DNA of 64,000 nucleotides from Salipaludibacillus sp. CUR1 (GCF_021028955.1 NZ_JAIWPE010000095.1:185793-249792), one strand, 5' to 3'. Positions 25,548 through 34,235 are shown, counted from the first letter of the stretch. The notes: generated by a model not told the origin, from the sequence alone. Numbers and translations: made by a program.

Positions 25548-25793
25548 ATGCATAGTAAACAGACAGTCCGATACTTTTGTGAAAAATATCCTTCTGGTAA
25601 TTGCTATTATTATAAACAGGAAATGATAACCTTTAAATCATGGAATGAGCCGGGCTCCTTGCAATGGGGAAGAAAACGCCCTGTAACAAAACAGACATTT
25701 ATGTTGAGAAAAAAAGAAGGTTATAAATGCCAGACGGTGTTCTGCCATAAACCTCCTGCAGCTATACTTCCATTTAGAAAAGTAAAAACCTGA
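25548..25793 (+). CDS. Small Cys/Tyr-rich hypothetical protein
   Basis: 81 residues, not recognised. ATG 25548 follows a near-perfect AAAAGGAGG, the best reason to accept it. The product is basic and rich in Tyr, Lys and Cys (CEKYPSGNCYYYKQE near the start, CQTVFCHKP near the end); two CxnC pairs could bind metal or form disulfides. No signal peptide is seen. It is a single gene before yqjN, 87 bp away, and a consensus cre site lies 160 bp upstream. Confidence 0.6.
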   Translation: MHSKQTVRYFCEKYPSGNCYYYKQEMITFKSWNEPGSLQWGRKRPVTKQTFMLRKKEGYKCQTVFCHKPPAAILPFRKVKT

Positions 25794-25879
25794 TCATAAA
25801 GAGGGATTTTATCCTCGTAGAACGAACCATTATTTATAGACAATTTAATGGCCTTTTATTAAACCTGGAGGGGGGGTAA

Positions 25880-27502
25880 ATGATGACTAAATGGCAGAGT
25901 AAAGAACAATTAACAGAACTGACCATTTCTTTAGTTGAATACGCCAGTGTAACCGGTTCGGAAGAAGAAATCGGTATAATGGAGTTTATAGAATATGAGC
26001 TCTCTAAAATTGGTTATTTTAAAAATTATTCGGATCATTTACATACTCATTATACTGAGGATGGAAGAAAGTTTGTTACGGCTCTCGTGAAAAGCAAAAA
26101 GCCGACTGGCAAAACCATTATTTTAATGGGGCATTTAGATGTGGTGGATATAGAAGGCTACGGAGAATGGAAGCATTTAGCCTTCAGACCCCGTGAACTG
26201 ACCAAACAAATGCTGGAGCAGGCGTATCAGCTGCCAGCCACCGTACAGGAAGATTTAAAAACGGATGAGTGGCTATTTGGGCGCGGGACGATGGACATGA
26301 AAGGCGGAGTGGCTTTGTGCCTGTCAATGATAGAACTTGCCGCTGAAGGCTATTTCGAAGGCAACCTTTTATTTGTCGGCGTTCCGGATGAGGAAGTAGA
26401 TTCAGCAGGAATGCGTTCAGCTACACCTGTACTTGTTGAATACGAAGAAAAATACAATTTAAAGTATATACTTTGCTGGAACACAGAGCCGGGTTTTTCA
26501 AAATACCCGGGTGATAATAGTTATTATATCTATCAAGGGTCTATAGGAAAAATGCTTCCGGGGTTCTACTGTTACGGAAAGGAAGCTCATGTGGCTGAAC
26601 CTTTTTCCGGCTTAAACGGAAACTTTATGGCTTCTGTTCTGACAAGTATAATAGAACTGAATCCTCTTTTGACAGAGCAGGCAGGAAATGAAAGGACGCC
26701 GCCCCCAAGCACGTTGATACAAAAAGATTTGAAAACAGACTATTCCGTTCAGATCCCTCTGACTGCTGTGTCTGTTTATAATTTGCTAACAATGGAAAAG
26801 TCAGTAGACGAAGTCACAAATGATTTATTAAAGGTTGCAAGATCAGCAGCTAAAAAAATGCTGGCTATTTATGAAGATAGAGAAAAAGCTTTCTCCAACA
26901 ACCTGGATTATGAACCGGAAAACAGGAAAGTAAATGTAATGACCTATAAAGAGCTGTGGAACCAGGCGCTTAGAATTACAGGCAAGGAAGATGTAGAAAG
27001 ACTGATTTCTTTAGTACACTCAACAGACGCTCTTGCAGATGAGAGACAACGAACAATTCAGATTGTTAACCATATTGCAGCTTTATGTAAGGAATTAACA
27101 CCTATGATTGTACTGTTTTACGCTCCACCATATTACCCGCCTGTGAGTTCGAAAAAAAACACATTTGTAGAAGAGTTGACCCGCAAATTAACCCATATTG
27201 CAAAGCAGGAGGGGAATGTGAATCTGGAAACCGTTCAATATTTTCCCGGCCTGTCGGATTTAAGTTATACATCTTTGGAAGAGCCGGCTTCAAAGCTGAA
27301 CACATTAATTGAAAATATGCCAGTATGGGGGCAGGGGTATAACTTACCTTTAGAAGCGATGGAAAAATTGAATATGCCGGTGATTAACTTTGGGCCTGCT
27401 GGAAAAGATCCACACAGTTGGACTGAACGTTTGAATATCACTCAATCGTTTGGCAAATTTCCTGAAATTATGAAGAAGGGGCTTGAAGAAGCGTTTAAAT
27501 AA
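25880..27502 (+). CDS. yqjN: M20 family peptidase, RocB/YqjN-type
   Basis: 540 residues, long for M20 but right for the RocB/YqjN group. Metal-site segments: GHLDVVD (about 89), GRGTMDMKGGVALC (about 134-147) with the bridging Asp, and PDEEVDSAG (about 173) with the general-base Glu. It probably hydrolyses an amide or peptide bond in amino acid breakdown; RocB has been linked to arginine use but its substrate is not settled. Placement between YqjM and YqjO homologues points to YqjN rather than true RocB. ATG 25880 or 25883 follows GGAGGGGGGG. A terminator lies ten bases after the stop. Confidence 0.88.
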   Translation: MMTKWQSKEQLTELTISLVEYASVTGSEEEIGIMEFIEYELSKIGYFKNYSDHLHTHYTEDGRKFVTALVKSKKPTGKTIILMGHLDVVDIEGYGEWKHLAFRPRELTKQMLEQAYQLPATVQEDLKTDEWLFGRGTMDMKGGVALCLSMIELAAEGYFEGNLLFVGVPDEEVDSAGMRSATPVLVEYEEKYNLKYILCWNTEPGFSKYPGDNSYYIYQGSIGKMLPGFYCYGKEAHVAEPFSGLNGNFMASVLTSIIELNPLLTEQAGNERTPPPSTLIQKDLKTDYSVQIPLTAVSVYNLLTMEKSVDEVTNDLLKVARSAAKKMLAIYEDREKAFSNNLDYEPENRKVNVMTYKELWNQALRITGKEDVERLISLVHSTDALADERQRTIQIVNHIAALCKELTPMIVLFYAPPYYPPVSSKKNTFVEELTRKLTHIAKQEGNVNLETVQYFPGLSDLSYTSLEEPASKLNTLIENMPVWGQGYNLPLEAMEKLNMPVINFGPAGKDPHSWTERLNITQSFGKFPEIMKKGLEEAFK

Positions 27503-27511
27503 ACAGTTAAG

Positions 27512-27552
27512 AAACAGCGTTGGTGCTCACAAAAGGCGAACGCTGTTTTTTT
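27512..27552 (+). terminator. Terminator after yqjN
   Basis: AAACAGCGTT and AACGCTGTTT form a ten-base stem with a 17-base loop, then T5. Confidence 0.88.
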
Positions 27553-27629
27553 AATAAGTTAGGGGTAAAAGTGCCTTATTTAAATACAACCGAACGAAGT
27601 TGAATGCAGGATATAAAATTAATTAATTG

Positions 27630-27658
27630 TTGACACATAAATAAATACCCCGTATAGT
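27630..27658 (+). promoter_or_regulatory. Sigma-A promoter of SBF transporter/OsmC genes
   Basis: TTGACA (27630-27635), 17-bp spacer, TATAGT (27653-27658). The -10 lies inside a CsoR/CstR-like operator. Confidence 0.85.
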
Positions 27659-27680
27659 ATATTTATACCCATTGAGGTAT
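27645..27680 (+). promoter_or_regulatory. Tandem CsoR/CstR-like operators
   Basis: Two 16-bp imperfect palindromes start exactly 20 bp apart: ATACCCCGTATAGTAT (27645-27660) over the -10, and ATACCCATTGAGGTAT (27665-27680) just after the start point. ATACCC with an outward GTAT arm resembles operators of CsoR-family repressors such as CstR (persulfide/sulfite) and CsoR (copper). No such repressor gene is in the window. Confidence 0.5.
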
Positions 27681-27708
27681 TGACAAAAAGAGAGGATGAA
27701 AAGGAAAG

Positions 27709-28710
27709 ATGATGAAATTATACCATTTTCCTCAAAAACACTTATTAATCGTCGTCCCGATAACATTAATTTTCAGCTTTATAGCAGGCTTGTATGTTGA
27801 TACGTCACTTTTGAGGCCGACCATTTTAATCGCTACAATCCTCATGATTTTTGCGACAATGGTGGGGTTAAGAATTCAGGAACTTACAAAACTGAAAAAT
27901 GAAACAAAAATGATCGGCGCCTCATTTTTAATTAATTTTATTATGATTCCTTTAATAGCATTCTTTATTGGAATGATTTTCTTTTCAAATGAACCGCTTA
28001 TGTTTGCCGGCCTGGCCCTGGTAGCTCTGCTTCCGACAAGCGGTATGACTATTTCCTGGACTGGTATCCAGAAAGGGAATGTACCTGGAGCGGTAAAACT
28101 TACAGTATTCGGCCTTGTTGCAGGTTCATTGCTGACTCCGTGGTATTTATTAGTTATGGTTGGCCAATACGTAAACATTAATGTCATGACCACAGTTCAA
28201 ACTATTCTAATGGTTGTATTTGTCCCTTTAGTATTAGGGCAGATCACCACAAAGCTGTTATTAAAAAAATATTCAAAAGAACATTTTCAAAAGAAAATAA
28301 AGCCTAATATGGCTCCTCTAAGCATCTGGGGGCTGCTTTACGTCGTTTTTGTAAGTACCAGCGCCCGGGCTGAAATGATCGTGGCAAACCTCCAATTAAT
28401 ACTTACTGCTTTAATTGCTTTGATAATATTTTATTTGCTTAATTATATGCTTGTCACATTTATTGCTTTAAAATTCTTCAATAGGAATGATGGTATTGCT
28501 CTTGTAAATGGAACAGTGCTGAGGAATCTGTCAATTGCGGTAGGGATTGCTGCAACTGCTTTTGGCGGGGAAGCAGCCTTGCTTGTAACAATAGCGTTTA
28601 TGCTTCAGTACCAAAGCATTACTTATTATGCCAGGATTGCAGGGAAACGCTGGTTTAAGGAAATCACACAAAACAATGTAAAACCGGCATCCGTGCAGGT
28701 GCAAAATTGA
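27709..28710 (+). CDS. Bile acid:sodium symporter / ACR3-like transporter
   Basis: 333 residues with about ten hydrophobic segments, fitting the BART superfamily of SBF (bile acid symporter-like) and ACR3 transporters. Segments such as LVALLPTSGMTISWTGIQKGN and LVNGTVLRNLSIAVGIAAT recall the conserved crossover motifs. The substrate cannot be told from sequence: organic anions, arsenite or a sulfur oxyanion are all possible. ATG 27709/27712 follows AAAGGAAAG. It is the first gene of a two-gene unit with OsmC (64 bp apart), driven by a consensus promoter covered by CsoR/CstR-like operators. Confidence 0.8.
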   Translation: MMKLYHFPQKHLLIVVPITLIFSFIAGLYVDTSLLRPTILIATILMIFATMVGLRIQELTKLKNETKMIGASFLINFIMIPLIAFFIGMIFFSNEPLMFAGLALVALLPTSGMTISWTGIQKGNVPGAVKLTVFGLVAGSLLTPWYLLVMVGQYVNINVMTTVQTILMVVFVPLVLGQITTKLLLKKYSKEHFQKKIKPNMAPLSIWGLLYVVFVSTSARAEMIVANLQLILTALIALIIFYLLNYMLVTFIALKFFNRNDGIALVNGTVLRNLSIAVGIAATAFGGEAALLVTIAFMLQYQSITYYARIAGKRWFKEITQNNVKPASVQVQN

Positions 28711-28774
28711 TTATTAGAGTGATTTAATTACTCAATAAAATAAACTGTTATTTTAAGAAAGGTGATTGAAATTG

Positions 28775-29206
28775 ATGAAATTTAAAGTAAATGGAACAAC
28801 TGAAGGTTTAAAACTTAATGCAACAGCAGGTAAACATAATTTTGTGTTAGACGAGGGGAGCCAAATGGGGGGAACTGATCAAGGCCCCAATCCGCTGCAA
28901 GCCTCACTTGCAGCATTAGCTTCATGTGAAAACGTAACGGCAAGAATGGCAGCTAAAGAAATGAATTTTGATTTAAAAAATATTAAATTTAATATCACCG
29001 GTGAATTTAACCCTAAAGGTTTTATGGGAGAGCCAGGGGTCCGTCCTTATTTTGAGAGAGTAGAGGTAAAGGCTTTTGTGGAGACAACTGAATCAGAAGC
29101 AAGGCTGAAAGAATTACAGGAAATGGTAGAAACCCGCTGCCCAGTCTACACTATGATGAAAGCAGCTGACATTGACATGTCTGATACTTGGGAAAAAGCG
29201 GAATAA
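28775..29206 (+). CDS. OsmC family thiol peroxidase-like protein
   Basis: 143 residues with both redox cysteines of the OsmC/Ohr fold: C51 in ALASCENVTARM and C122 in ETRCPVYTMM. It belongs to the OsmC-like branch rather than Ohr. Such proteins reduce organic hydroperoxides, and some members are associated with sulfur-stress genes. ATG 28775 is preferred over TTG 28766 because AAAGGTGA is then ten bases upstream. Cotranscription with the SBF transporter and the operator type suggest an anion or reactive-sulfur stress unit; this is inference. Confidence 0.88.
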   Translation: MKFKVNGTTEGLKLNATAGKHNFVLDEGSQMGGTDQGPNPLQASLAALASCENVTARMAAKEMNFDLKNIKFNITGEFNPKGFMGEPGVRPYFERVEVKAFVETTESEARLKELQEMVETRCPVYTMMKAADIDMSDTWEKAE

Positions 29207-29217
29207 ATAGTGATGCG

Positions 29218-29365
29218 AGTCTGGGGCAAAAGAAAGTAAACACAGGACATTTCTTCAGACTTTCGCTTTTATACTTGAAGAATAAGTGATTTTAGGCCGC
29301 CAGGTGGTGCTTGCCCAGCGGCCTTTAACTAACTTTTCTGAAGGGTTGCTTCGGGAAGTCAGCGA
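29218..29365 (+). repeat. Terminal-repeat intergenic element, degenerate copy D
   Basis: Starts GAGTCTGGGGCAAAAGAAAG (compare GAGGCTGGGACAAAAGAATA). It then keeps GTGATTTTAGGCCGCCAGG, GCTTGCCCA and a fragment TTTAACTAACTTTTCTGAAG like the middle of copies B and C. The left hairpin and the right module are lost. An old, decayed insertion. Confidence 0.65.
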
Positions 29366-29414
29366 GGACTTTTCTTCCTGATATGATCCAGGGGAACCAC
29401 CATCTCTTTGAATC

Positions 29415-29450
29415 GCCATAGTCTCTTTTCAGGGATTATGGTTTTTTTTT
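29415..29450 (+). terminator. Terminator downstream of OsmC gene
   Basis: CCATAGTC and GATTATGG pair (one G-T) across a short loop and are followed by ten T. Confidence 0.75.
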
Positions 29451-29495
29451 CTCAAAGAAACTAGAGGCTGACCTCAAGCCTTTGAGAAAAGCTTT

Positions 29496-30302
29496 CTAAT
29501 CTTGCCAGAAGCCGTCGAAGTCCTCGTCTATTTCTGTTTCAAGTAATGAAGAGGCAGGAACAATAGTCACGTTATTTTCTTCAAAATATGGTACCGCCTT
29601 TTGAATTCCCATATAAGTTTCTTTTCCTTTTATTCCCACATGGCCTATTCCAATCGCTTCTCCATTTGCTTCTGCCAGGTCTGCCAATTTTTTAGCCATT
29701 TTATAAACATGGTTTGAAGAGGAATGGGTGTTATCTAAAAAAATATCTCTCTCATCAAACAGCAGGCCGTATTTCTTGGAAACTGAAGGGAGGCAGGATT
29801 TAGGGTTAGTACCGCTGTCAATCACATAAAAGTCGTGCGCTTTTGCTACAGAAAGAATTTCATTAATGATTTCTTTGTTTTCAACAATTTTGGATCCCAT
29901 GTGCTGGTTAATTCCTTTAGCATGAGGCACATCCTCAATAGCCGCTTTAACCCGGTCATGGACTTCTTCCGCAGTTAAATTGGAAAGAATAGGATTTGGG
30001 CCGAGCCAGGAAACTTTTCCTTTCTTTGGTTCCATAGGCAAGTGAATTATTACTTCAAAACCCAGTTCATTTGCCCGTTCAGCAATTTCAGTGGAATGTT
30101 CCATGAAAGGCATGATTGCTACGGTAACAGGAATATTACCAGCTAGAAATTCTTCTGTCCCTTTGCCTGTTCCTCCGAAATCATCAATAATAATAGCTGC
30201 TTTTCCAACTGGCCAGTCGTCATTTGCTTCAACTACACTTTCAGTTAAAAAAAGAAAAAATAAGACACAGACCCAAAATACTTTTAATGGCTTGGCAGTC
30301 AT
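29496..30302 (-). CDS. Divergent polysaccharide deacetylase family protein (YibQ-like)
   Basis: 268 residues with an N-terminal signal peptide (about residues 6-25, VFWVCVLFFLFLTESVVEA). The secreted domain has the NodB-like patterns of the divergent polysaccharide deacetylase (DUF610/YibQ) family: KAAIIIDDFGG, AIMPFMEHS, EVIIHLPMEP, GINQHMGS and FYVIDSGT. The family keeps the barrel but its enzymatic activity is poorly defined. ATG 30302 is chosen for its GGGAGG ribosome binding site; the frame is open to 30419 with no signal there. It lies downstream of tnrA but is separated by a terminator. Confidence 0.88.
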   Translation of the reverse strand: MTAKPLKVFWVCVLFFLFLTESVVEANDDWPVGKAAIIIDDFGGTGKGTEEFLAGNIPVTVAIMPFMEHSTEIAERANELGFEVIIHLPMEPKKGKVSWLGPNPILSNLTAEEVHDRVKAAIEDVPHAKGINQHMGSKIVENKEIINEILSVAKAHDFYVIDSGTNPKSCLPSVSKKYGLLFDERDIFLDNTHSSSNHVYKMAKKLADLAEANGEAIGIGHVGIKGKETYMGIQKAVPYFEENNVTIVPASSLLETEIDEDFDGFWQD

Positions 30303-30367
30303 TTTAATACCTCCCGAAAATTTAGCTGTCGTTTTAGTATGTAACGGATGGATAAAATAAATAAATA

Positions 30368-30397
30368 AAAAACCTCCAAATCCGGAGGTTTTTTTAT
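30368..30397 (-). terminator. Terminator of tnrA
   Basis: AACCTCC and GGAGGTT form the stem. T-rich flanks lie on both strands. It begins at the tnrA stop codon. Confidence 0.88.
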
Positions 30398-30699
30398 TTG
30401 CGTATTTTAAAAGCAGCATTTAGCTGCCCGCGCAGCATTTTATCTCTTATATCAGACTTTTTCATTTCTTCTTTTCTAATTTCAAAAGTCTGCATTCCAT
30501 CTTCCATTTTATTGGCCACATCAACCAGCCTCTCCACGTCAGCAAAAGAATATTTTCTCGTGCCCCCTTTACTGCGGTCAGGGAAAACGAGCTTCCTTTC
30601 TTCATAATAACGGATCTGCCGCTCGGATAAGCCTGTTAACTCACTAGTTATACCGATGCTGATTACCTTTTTGTCTTTATAACTAAATGACAAAGCCAT
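30394..30699 (-). CDS. tnrA: Nitrogen regulator TnrA (MerR family)
   Basis: 101 residues. [37 protein letters not shown] and [19 protein letters not shown] are nearly identical to B. subtilis TnrA. The C-terminal [11 protein letters not shown] matches the tail that binds feedback-inhibited glutamine synthetase. TnrA activates and represses nitrogen-limitation genes. ATG 30699 follows AGAAGGGG; the longer frame adds six residues without a ribosome binding site. A perfect TnrA box at 30769-30785 lies about 50 bp upstream of the expected start point, the normal place for activation, so it likely activates itself. Confidence 0.95.
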   Translation of the reverse strand: MALSFSYKDKKVISIGITSELTGLSERQIRYYEERKLVFPDRSKGGTRKYSFADVERLVDVANKMEDGMQTFEIRKEEMKKSDIRDKMLRGQLNAAFKIRK

Positions 30700-30768
30700 C
30701 CCCTTCTTTCTCCACAAAAAATAACTTTTTTATAATATATCATGGATTAAGAAAGGATATTGAATTTT

Positions 30769-30785
30769 TGTAAGAAAATCTGACA
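30769..30785 (-). promoter_or_regulatory. Consensus TnrA box
   Basis: On the minus strand TGTCAGATTTTCTTACA fits TGTNANAWWWTMTNACA at every position. A TATATT/TATTAT -10 lies about 40 bp downstream in front of tnrA, so the box sits near -50, the activating position. It also abuts the 3' end of the sodium channel gene. Confidence 0.85.
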
Positions 30786-30797
30786 TAGATCAAAAAG

Positions 30798-31613
30798 TTA
30801 CTTATTTACTACCTGGCGTTCAAGCAATTCTTTTAGCTCCTTGACTTCTTTTCTCAGCTCTTTGACTTCCTCATGCGTATTTTCTGCTTCTTTTTCGTCA
30901 TGATCAGCTTTTTCAACGTTGTTAACAATTACGCCTATAAAAAGGTTGAAAACAACAAAGGTACCAACGAGAACAAAAGCTACGAAATAGAGCCACGCCC
31001 ATGGAAGTTCCGCAAAAATGGGCCTCATCACATCACTTGCCCAGGATTCGAGAGTAACAACTTGGAAAAGTGTGAGAAGAGACAGCTGCAGACTTCCAAA
31101 ATATTCAGGTGCTGTAGACTGAAAAAGCATCGTACCGATAACTGCGAAGATGTAGAATATAATACCCATAAGAAGCATAATGTTTCCGAGAGCCGGAATA
31201 GTCATTAACAATGCATCAACAAGCTTTCTTAAAGAGGGGATAACTGAAACGGCTCTAAAAACCCGTAAAACCCGTAAAATCCGAAGAACAGTTACAAAAT
31301 AGGCTCCTACAAACAAATGACCGGCAGCAACAATAAGAAAATCAAACCAGTTCCAGCTGTTTTTAAAAAAGTGCTTAATCGTTCGTGCGGCCAAGAGTCT
31401 TAATGCTATTTCGATTGTAAAAATCCATAACAGAATTTTGTCAGCTGTCCAAAAAAAAGACCTGTATTCTGAATATAAAGCTGGATAAGTTTCCAGGCCA
31501 ACTACGACAGCATTTATCAGAATAAGGGTAATAATAATACCTGTAAACCATTTATGCTCAACAATTGAATGCAGCTTTGATTTCCATTCAGGCGGCAGCG
31601 TCTTTTTTCCCAT
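30798..31613 (-). CDS. NaChBac-type voltage-gated sodium channel
   Basis: 271 residues with six membrane segments. The S4 sensor has arginines every third residue (RILRVLRVFRAVS, 111-123). The selectivity filter T187-LESWAS-193 is identical to that of NaChBac. The C-terminal tail (about 240-268) is a charged coiled coil that would assemble the tetramer. In alkaliphilic Bacillus this channel class returns sodium at high pH and supports pH homeostasis, motility and chemotaxis. ATG 31613 follows GAAGGGG. It is followed by the tnrA promoter with no clear terminator between. Confidence 0.95.
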   Translation of the reverse strand: MGKKTLPPEWKSKLHSIVEHKWFTGIIITLILINAVVVGLETYPALYSEYRSFFWTADKILLWIFTIEIALRLLAARTIKHFFKNSWNWFDFLIVAAGHLFVGAYFVTVLRILRVLRVFRAVSVIPSLRKLVDALLMTIPALGNIMLLMGIIFYIFAVIGTMLFQSTAPEYFGSLQLSLLTLFQVVTLESWASDVMRPIFAELPWAWLYFVAFVLVGTFVVFNLFIGVIVNNVEKADHDEKEAENTHEEVKELRKEVKELKELLERQVVNK

Positions 31614-31723
31614 TGTTAAAACCCCTTCAGCATACTTTTAATAATCAAATCTGTTAAACTCGCAAATAATACGGTTTTATATAAATTCTATACTATTCTA
31701 CTAAAAACATAAGCCAGAAGAAA

Positions 31724-31747
31724 CCTCCAATGATTAATCATTGGAGG
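31724..31747 (-). terminator. Palindromic terminator after FAD oxidoreductase
   Basis: A perfect 24-bp palindrome with arms CCTCCAATGATT and AATCATTGGAGG, with TTTCTTCT on the minus strand. It starts seven bases after the oxidoreductase stop codon. Confidence 0.75.
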
Positions 31748-31753
31748 ACGTTT

Positions 31754-33067
31754 TTAAGCACCTTTTGTAGCTGTACTTTTATTTAATATTTTACGGCTGA
31801 CCTCATAGGCGCTTGAAAAGGACAGTTCTGACAGCTGGCCATACCCTTGGCACCAGTCACCAGCAAAATAGACATTTGGGAGACTGGTGAAGTGAGTAGG
31901 GAGGCCGCGCTGATTCATAGCCCATCTAATGGCCTGCAAAACCGGTTTTTTGGAGGCGCGGGGAATGGCTAAATGTTTCCGCCATCCTTCAAAGTGTTTA
32001 TCATAAAACTCTTCCATTCTTTCTCTCATTTGATCATGTGCTTCAGGATCATTAATTTCATTTTGCTTTAAGTATCCCACAGCCTGTAGAATCTGGCCTC
32101 CGGGCGGGGCTGCTTCCATATCGTAATAAGAGATATCCGTAATGAAAATCTGTCTGTTTTTATCGAAGATATAAGTGTAATCAGACTCAATACGTTTTTT
32201 AAGCCCGATGTCATAAAACATCACGTAAGTCGGTTCATAATCAGTGTATCTTTCCAAATCTGATTTAATCGGCGACTCCCTGAATAATTTCTGAAGTTCT
32301 TCAGGAGGAATGGCGAAAATGAAATGATCAGCGGAAAAGGAATGCTTTTTAGTTTGTACTTCAGATACACGTTCGCCCTCTGTAACAAGGTTTGTTATCT
32401 TTGTTTTTTCAAGTATCTCTCCGCCATTTTCTTTAATAATCCTTTTGAACTCATTGATAAGCACGATCCATCCGCCTTGGATGAAGCTCACAGGAATACT
32501 TGTTTTAAACAAGCGCCTGTAATAATCAAAAAATACATCAGACGGGATGCTGTCAGGATCTCCAGAAAAAAAGTTGGTAGTAGCCAGGTTAAGCATCATT
32601 TCCTTGACTGCCGGACTGATTTTTCTAAGTTCTATCCATTCCTGTATAGATAAATTAGGGTCGCCTTTTTCAATGCCAAGCGTGGTAAAAAGCATATGAT
32701 AAGCAAAACGGAATTTATCCATTCCTTTTAATAGTTTTGTCTGCAGCATTCCTCCTATATTGGAAGGAATAACGGAAGTATCCTCACCCATATCATATTT
32801 TGCTTTCAATTGGGTGTAATCTTCCCAATGTATGTTTAATCCGAGTTCCTTTTCCATTTTGGTCAGGTAAGAAGTGTCTCTTGCATAAATGGCGTGAGCT
32901 CCAAAATTAAACTGGTAGCCTTTAAGTTTTATAGTCATGGCTCTTCCGCCAAGTTTTCCCCGCTCTAATAGCGCCACTTTTTTGCCGTGATAGGCGAGGT
33001 AAGCGGCTGAGGATAAACCGGCGAGCCCGCCTCCTACGATAACGGCATCGTACTGGCTCTTTCTCAT
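31754..33067 (-). CDS. FAD-dependent oxidoreductase (phytoene desaturase/amine oxidase-like)
   Basis: 437 residues. The N-terminal dinucleotide motif VIVGGGLAGLSSAAYLA and ERGKLGGRA are followed by GYQFNFGAHAIY. The C-terminal FAD segment is NVYFAGDWCQGYGQLSELSFSSAYEVS. This is the COG1233/flavin amine oxidase fold, related to but distinct from the CrtN paralogues at 42-48 kb. Substrate unknown; a carotenoid or other isoprenoid is possible. ATG 33067 follows GGGAGG. It forms a single-gene unit between terminators. Confidence 0.85.
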   Translation of the reverse strand: MRKSQYDAVIVGGGLAGLSSAAYLAYHGKKVALLERGKLGGRAMTIKLKGYQFNFGAHAIYARDTSYLTKMEKELGLNIHWEDYTQLKAKYDMGEDTSVIPSNIGGMLQTKLLKGMDKFRFAYHMLFTTLGIEKGDPNLSIQEWIELRKISPAVKEMMLNLATTNFFSGDPDSIPSDVFFDYYRRLFKTSIPVSFIQGGWIVLINEFKRIIKENGGEILEKTKITNLVTEGERVSEVQTKKHSFSADHFIFAIPPEELQKLFRESPIKSDLERYTDYEPTYVMFYDIGLKKRIESDYTYIFDKNRQIFITDISYYDMEAAPPGGQILQAVGYLKQNEINDPEAHDQMRERMEEFYDKHFEGWRKHLAIPRASKKPVLQAIRWAMNQRGLPTHFTSLPNVYFAGDWCQGYGQLSELSFSSAYEVSRKILNKSTATKGA

Positions 33068-33181
33068 TTTGTTACCTCCCGATAATAGTGAGAATATGTC
33101 TTAATCTGTGTGTGTAAATGCTGTTTAAGTGCTGTAATTATTATATCTTACTAAAGAGGGCTTTTAAAGCAAATAAAATAA

Positions 33182-33212
33182 TTCCCGGTCCCTTTAAGAA
33201 AAGGGCCGGGAA
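33182..33212 (-). terminator. Terminator of P5C reductase gene
   Basis: TTCCCGG-CCCTTT and AAAGGG-CCGGGAA arms pair around a short loop, with T-rich sequence on the minus-strand exit, ten bases after the gene. Confidence 0.85.
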
Positions 33213-33221
33213 ATACTGGCA

Positions 33222-34070
33222 CTATAAATGATTTTTATTGAAGGCCAGTTCATTCGTTTCTGATCCACCTAATTCTTTTGACCTCTCAAATGCTCTGTGA
33301 ATACAGTTTATCAAGATATCTTGCATACCCTGTTCTTTTAACACTTTAAATCCTGCTTCTGTGGTGCCGCCGGGGCTCATAATCTGCTGATACAGGATGG
33401 AAGGAGAAAGGTCATTCTCCTGCACTCGAAGTCCAGCTCCAAGTAATGTTTGTGAAACAAGGTGGCGTGCCAGCTTTTTATCAATTCCTATTTCTTCTGC
33501 TGCCATTTCCATTGATTCCATTAAATAATAAATGTATGCGGGCCCTGTGCCTGTTAAGGCAGTCATCGCATCCATTGATTGTTCAGAGACTTCGGCTGTA
33601 TCGCCTACCAGCTGAAACAAATGGTTTATGGAGGTTTTTTGGTCTGCGGTCACCCACTTCCCTGCTGCATAAGGCGTCATAGATGCATTTACAACGGCAG
33701 AAGTGTTAGGAATTGTGCGCATAACAGGAACCTGGGTTTCAGGAAAAAAATCTTCCATTGAATTAATTGTTACACCCGCCATAACGGATACTAAAGGAGT
33801 TGCCGGGTTTAGAAAGTTTTTAAAAGGTGCGAGTGCCTTTTGCCAGTCTTTCGGTTTACAGGCAAGGATGAATATATCTCCATGGGCGTAAATCTTTTGT
33901 GGAGACCTGGAGGTTATTATTCCGTAAGTCTCTGCAAGCTCCTTAAGACGCAAATCATTGGAGCGGTTCGAGGCCAGTATATTTCCGGGAGGTACTTTTC
34001 CGCTTCTCACCCAGCCAGCTGTAAGAGCTTCAGCCATAGACCCTCCGCCTAAAATTGATATGTTTACCAT
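33222..34070 (-). CDS. proI: Pyrroline-5-carboxylate reductase (ProI/YqjO-like)
   Basis: 282 residues. The N-terminal NAD(P) motif is ISILGGGSMAEAL, followed by ILACKPKDW, MAGVTINSME, VMRTIPNTSA and the signature ALTGTGPAYIYYLMESM. GGTTEAGFKVL is the C-terminal substrate loop. Last step of proline synthesis, using NAD(P)H on pyrroline-5-carboxylate. B. subtilis proI is yqjO, at the corresponding place after yqjN. Proline is also a compatible solute in salt-stressed Bacilli. ATG 34070 follows GGTGGGAG. Confidence 0.95.
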   Translation of the reverse strand: MVNISILGGGSMAEALTAGWVRSGKVPPGNILASNRSNDLRLKELAETYGIITSRSPQKIYAHGDIFILACKPKDWQKALAPFKNFLNPATPLVSVMAGVTINSMEDFFPETQVPVMRTIPNTSAVVNASMTPYAAGKWVTADQKTSINHLFQLVGDTAEVSEQSMDAMTALTGTGPAYIYYLMESMEMAAEEIGIDKKLARHLVSQTLLGAGLRVQENDLSPSILYQQIMSPGGTTEAGFKVLKEQGMQDILINCIHRAFERSKELGGSETNELAFNKNHL

Positions 34071-34235
34071 TATTTACTCCCACCTTATCTATTATCTTTT
34101 AATTTAGAATATTTAAAATTTCTCCCATTATGAATCTCAATGGCTGAAAAGTCAACCAGAAATGATAACATTTTTTTACCTCGATCCCATATGCCGTTAT
34201 AATGAGTACAGACGTTTGAAAGAGAGGGATACTTT

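Noticed and set aside
25880..27502. Naming this gene rocB
   Set aside because: The family fits RocB, but the position between YqjM and YqjO homologues and the absence of other arginine catabolism genes favour YqjN.
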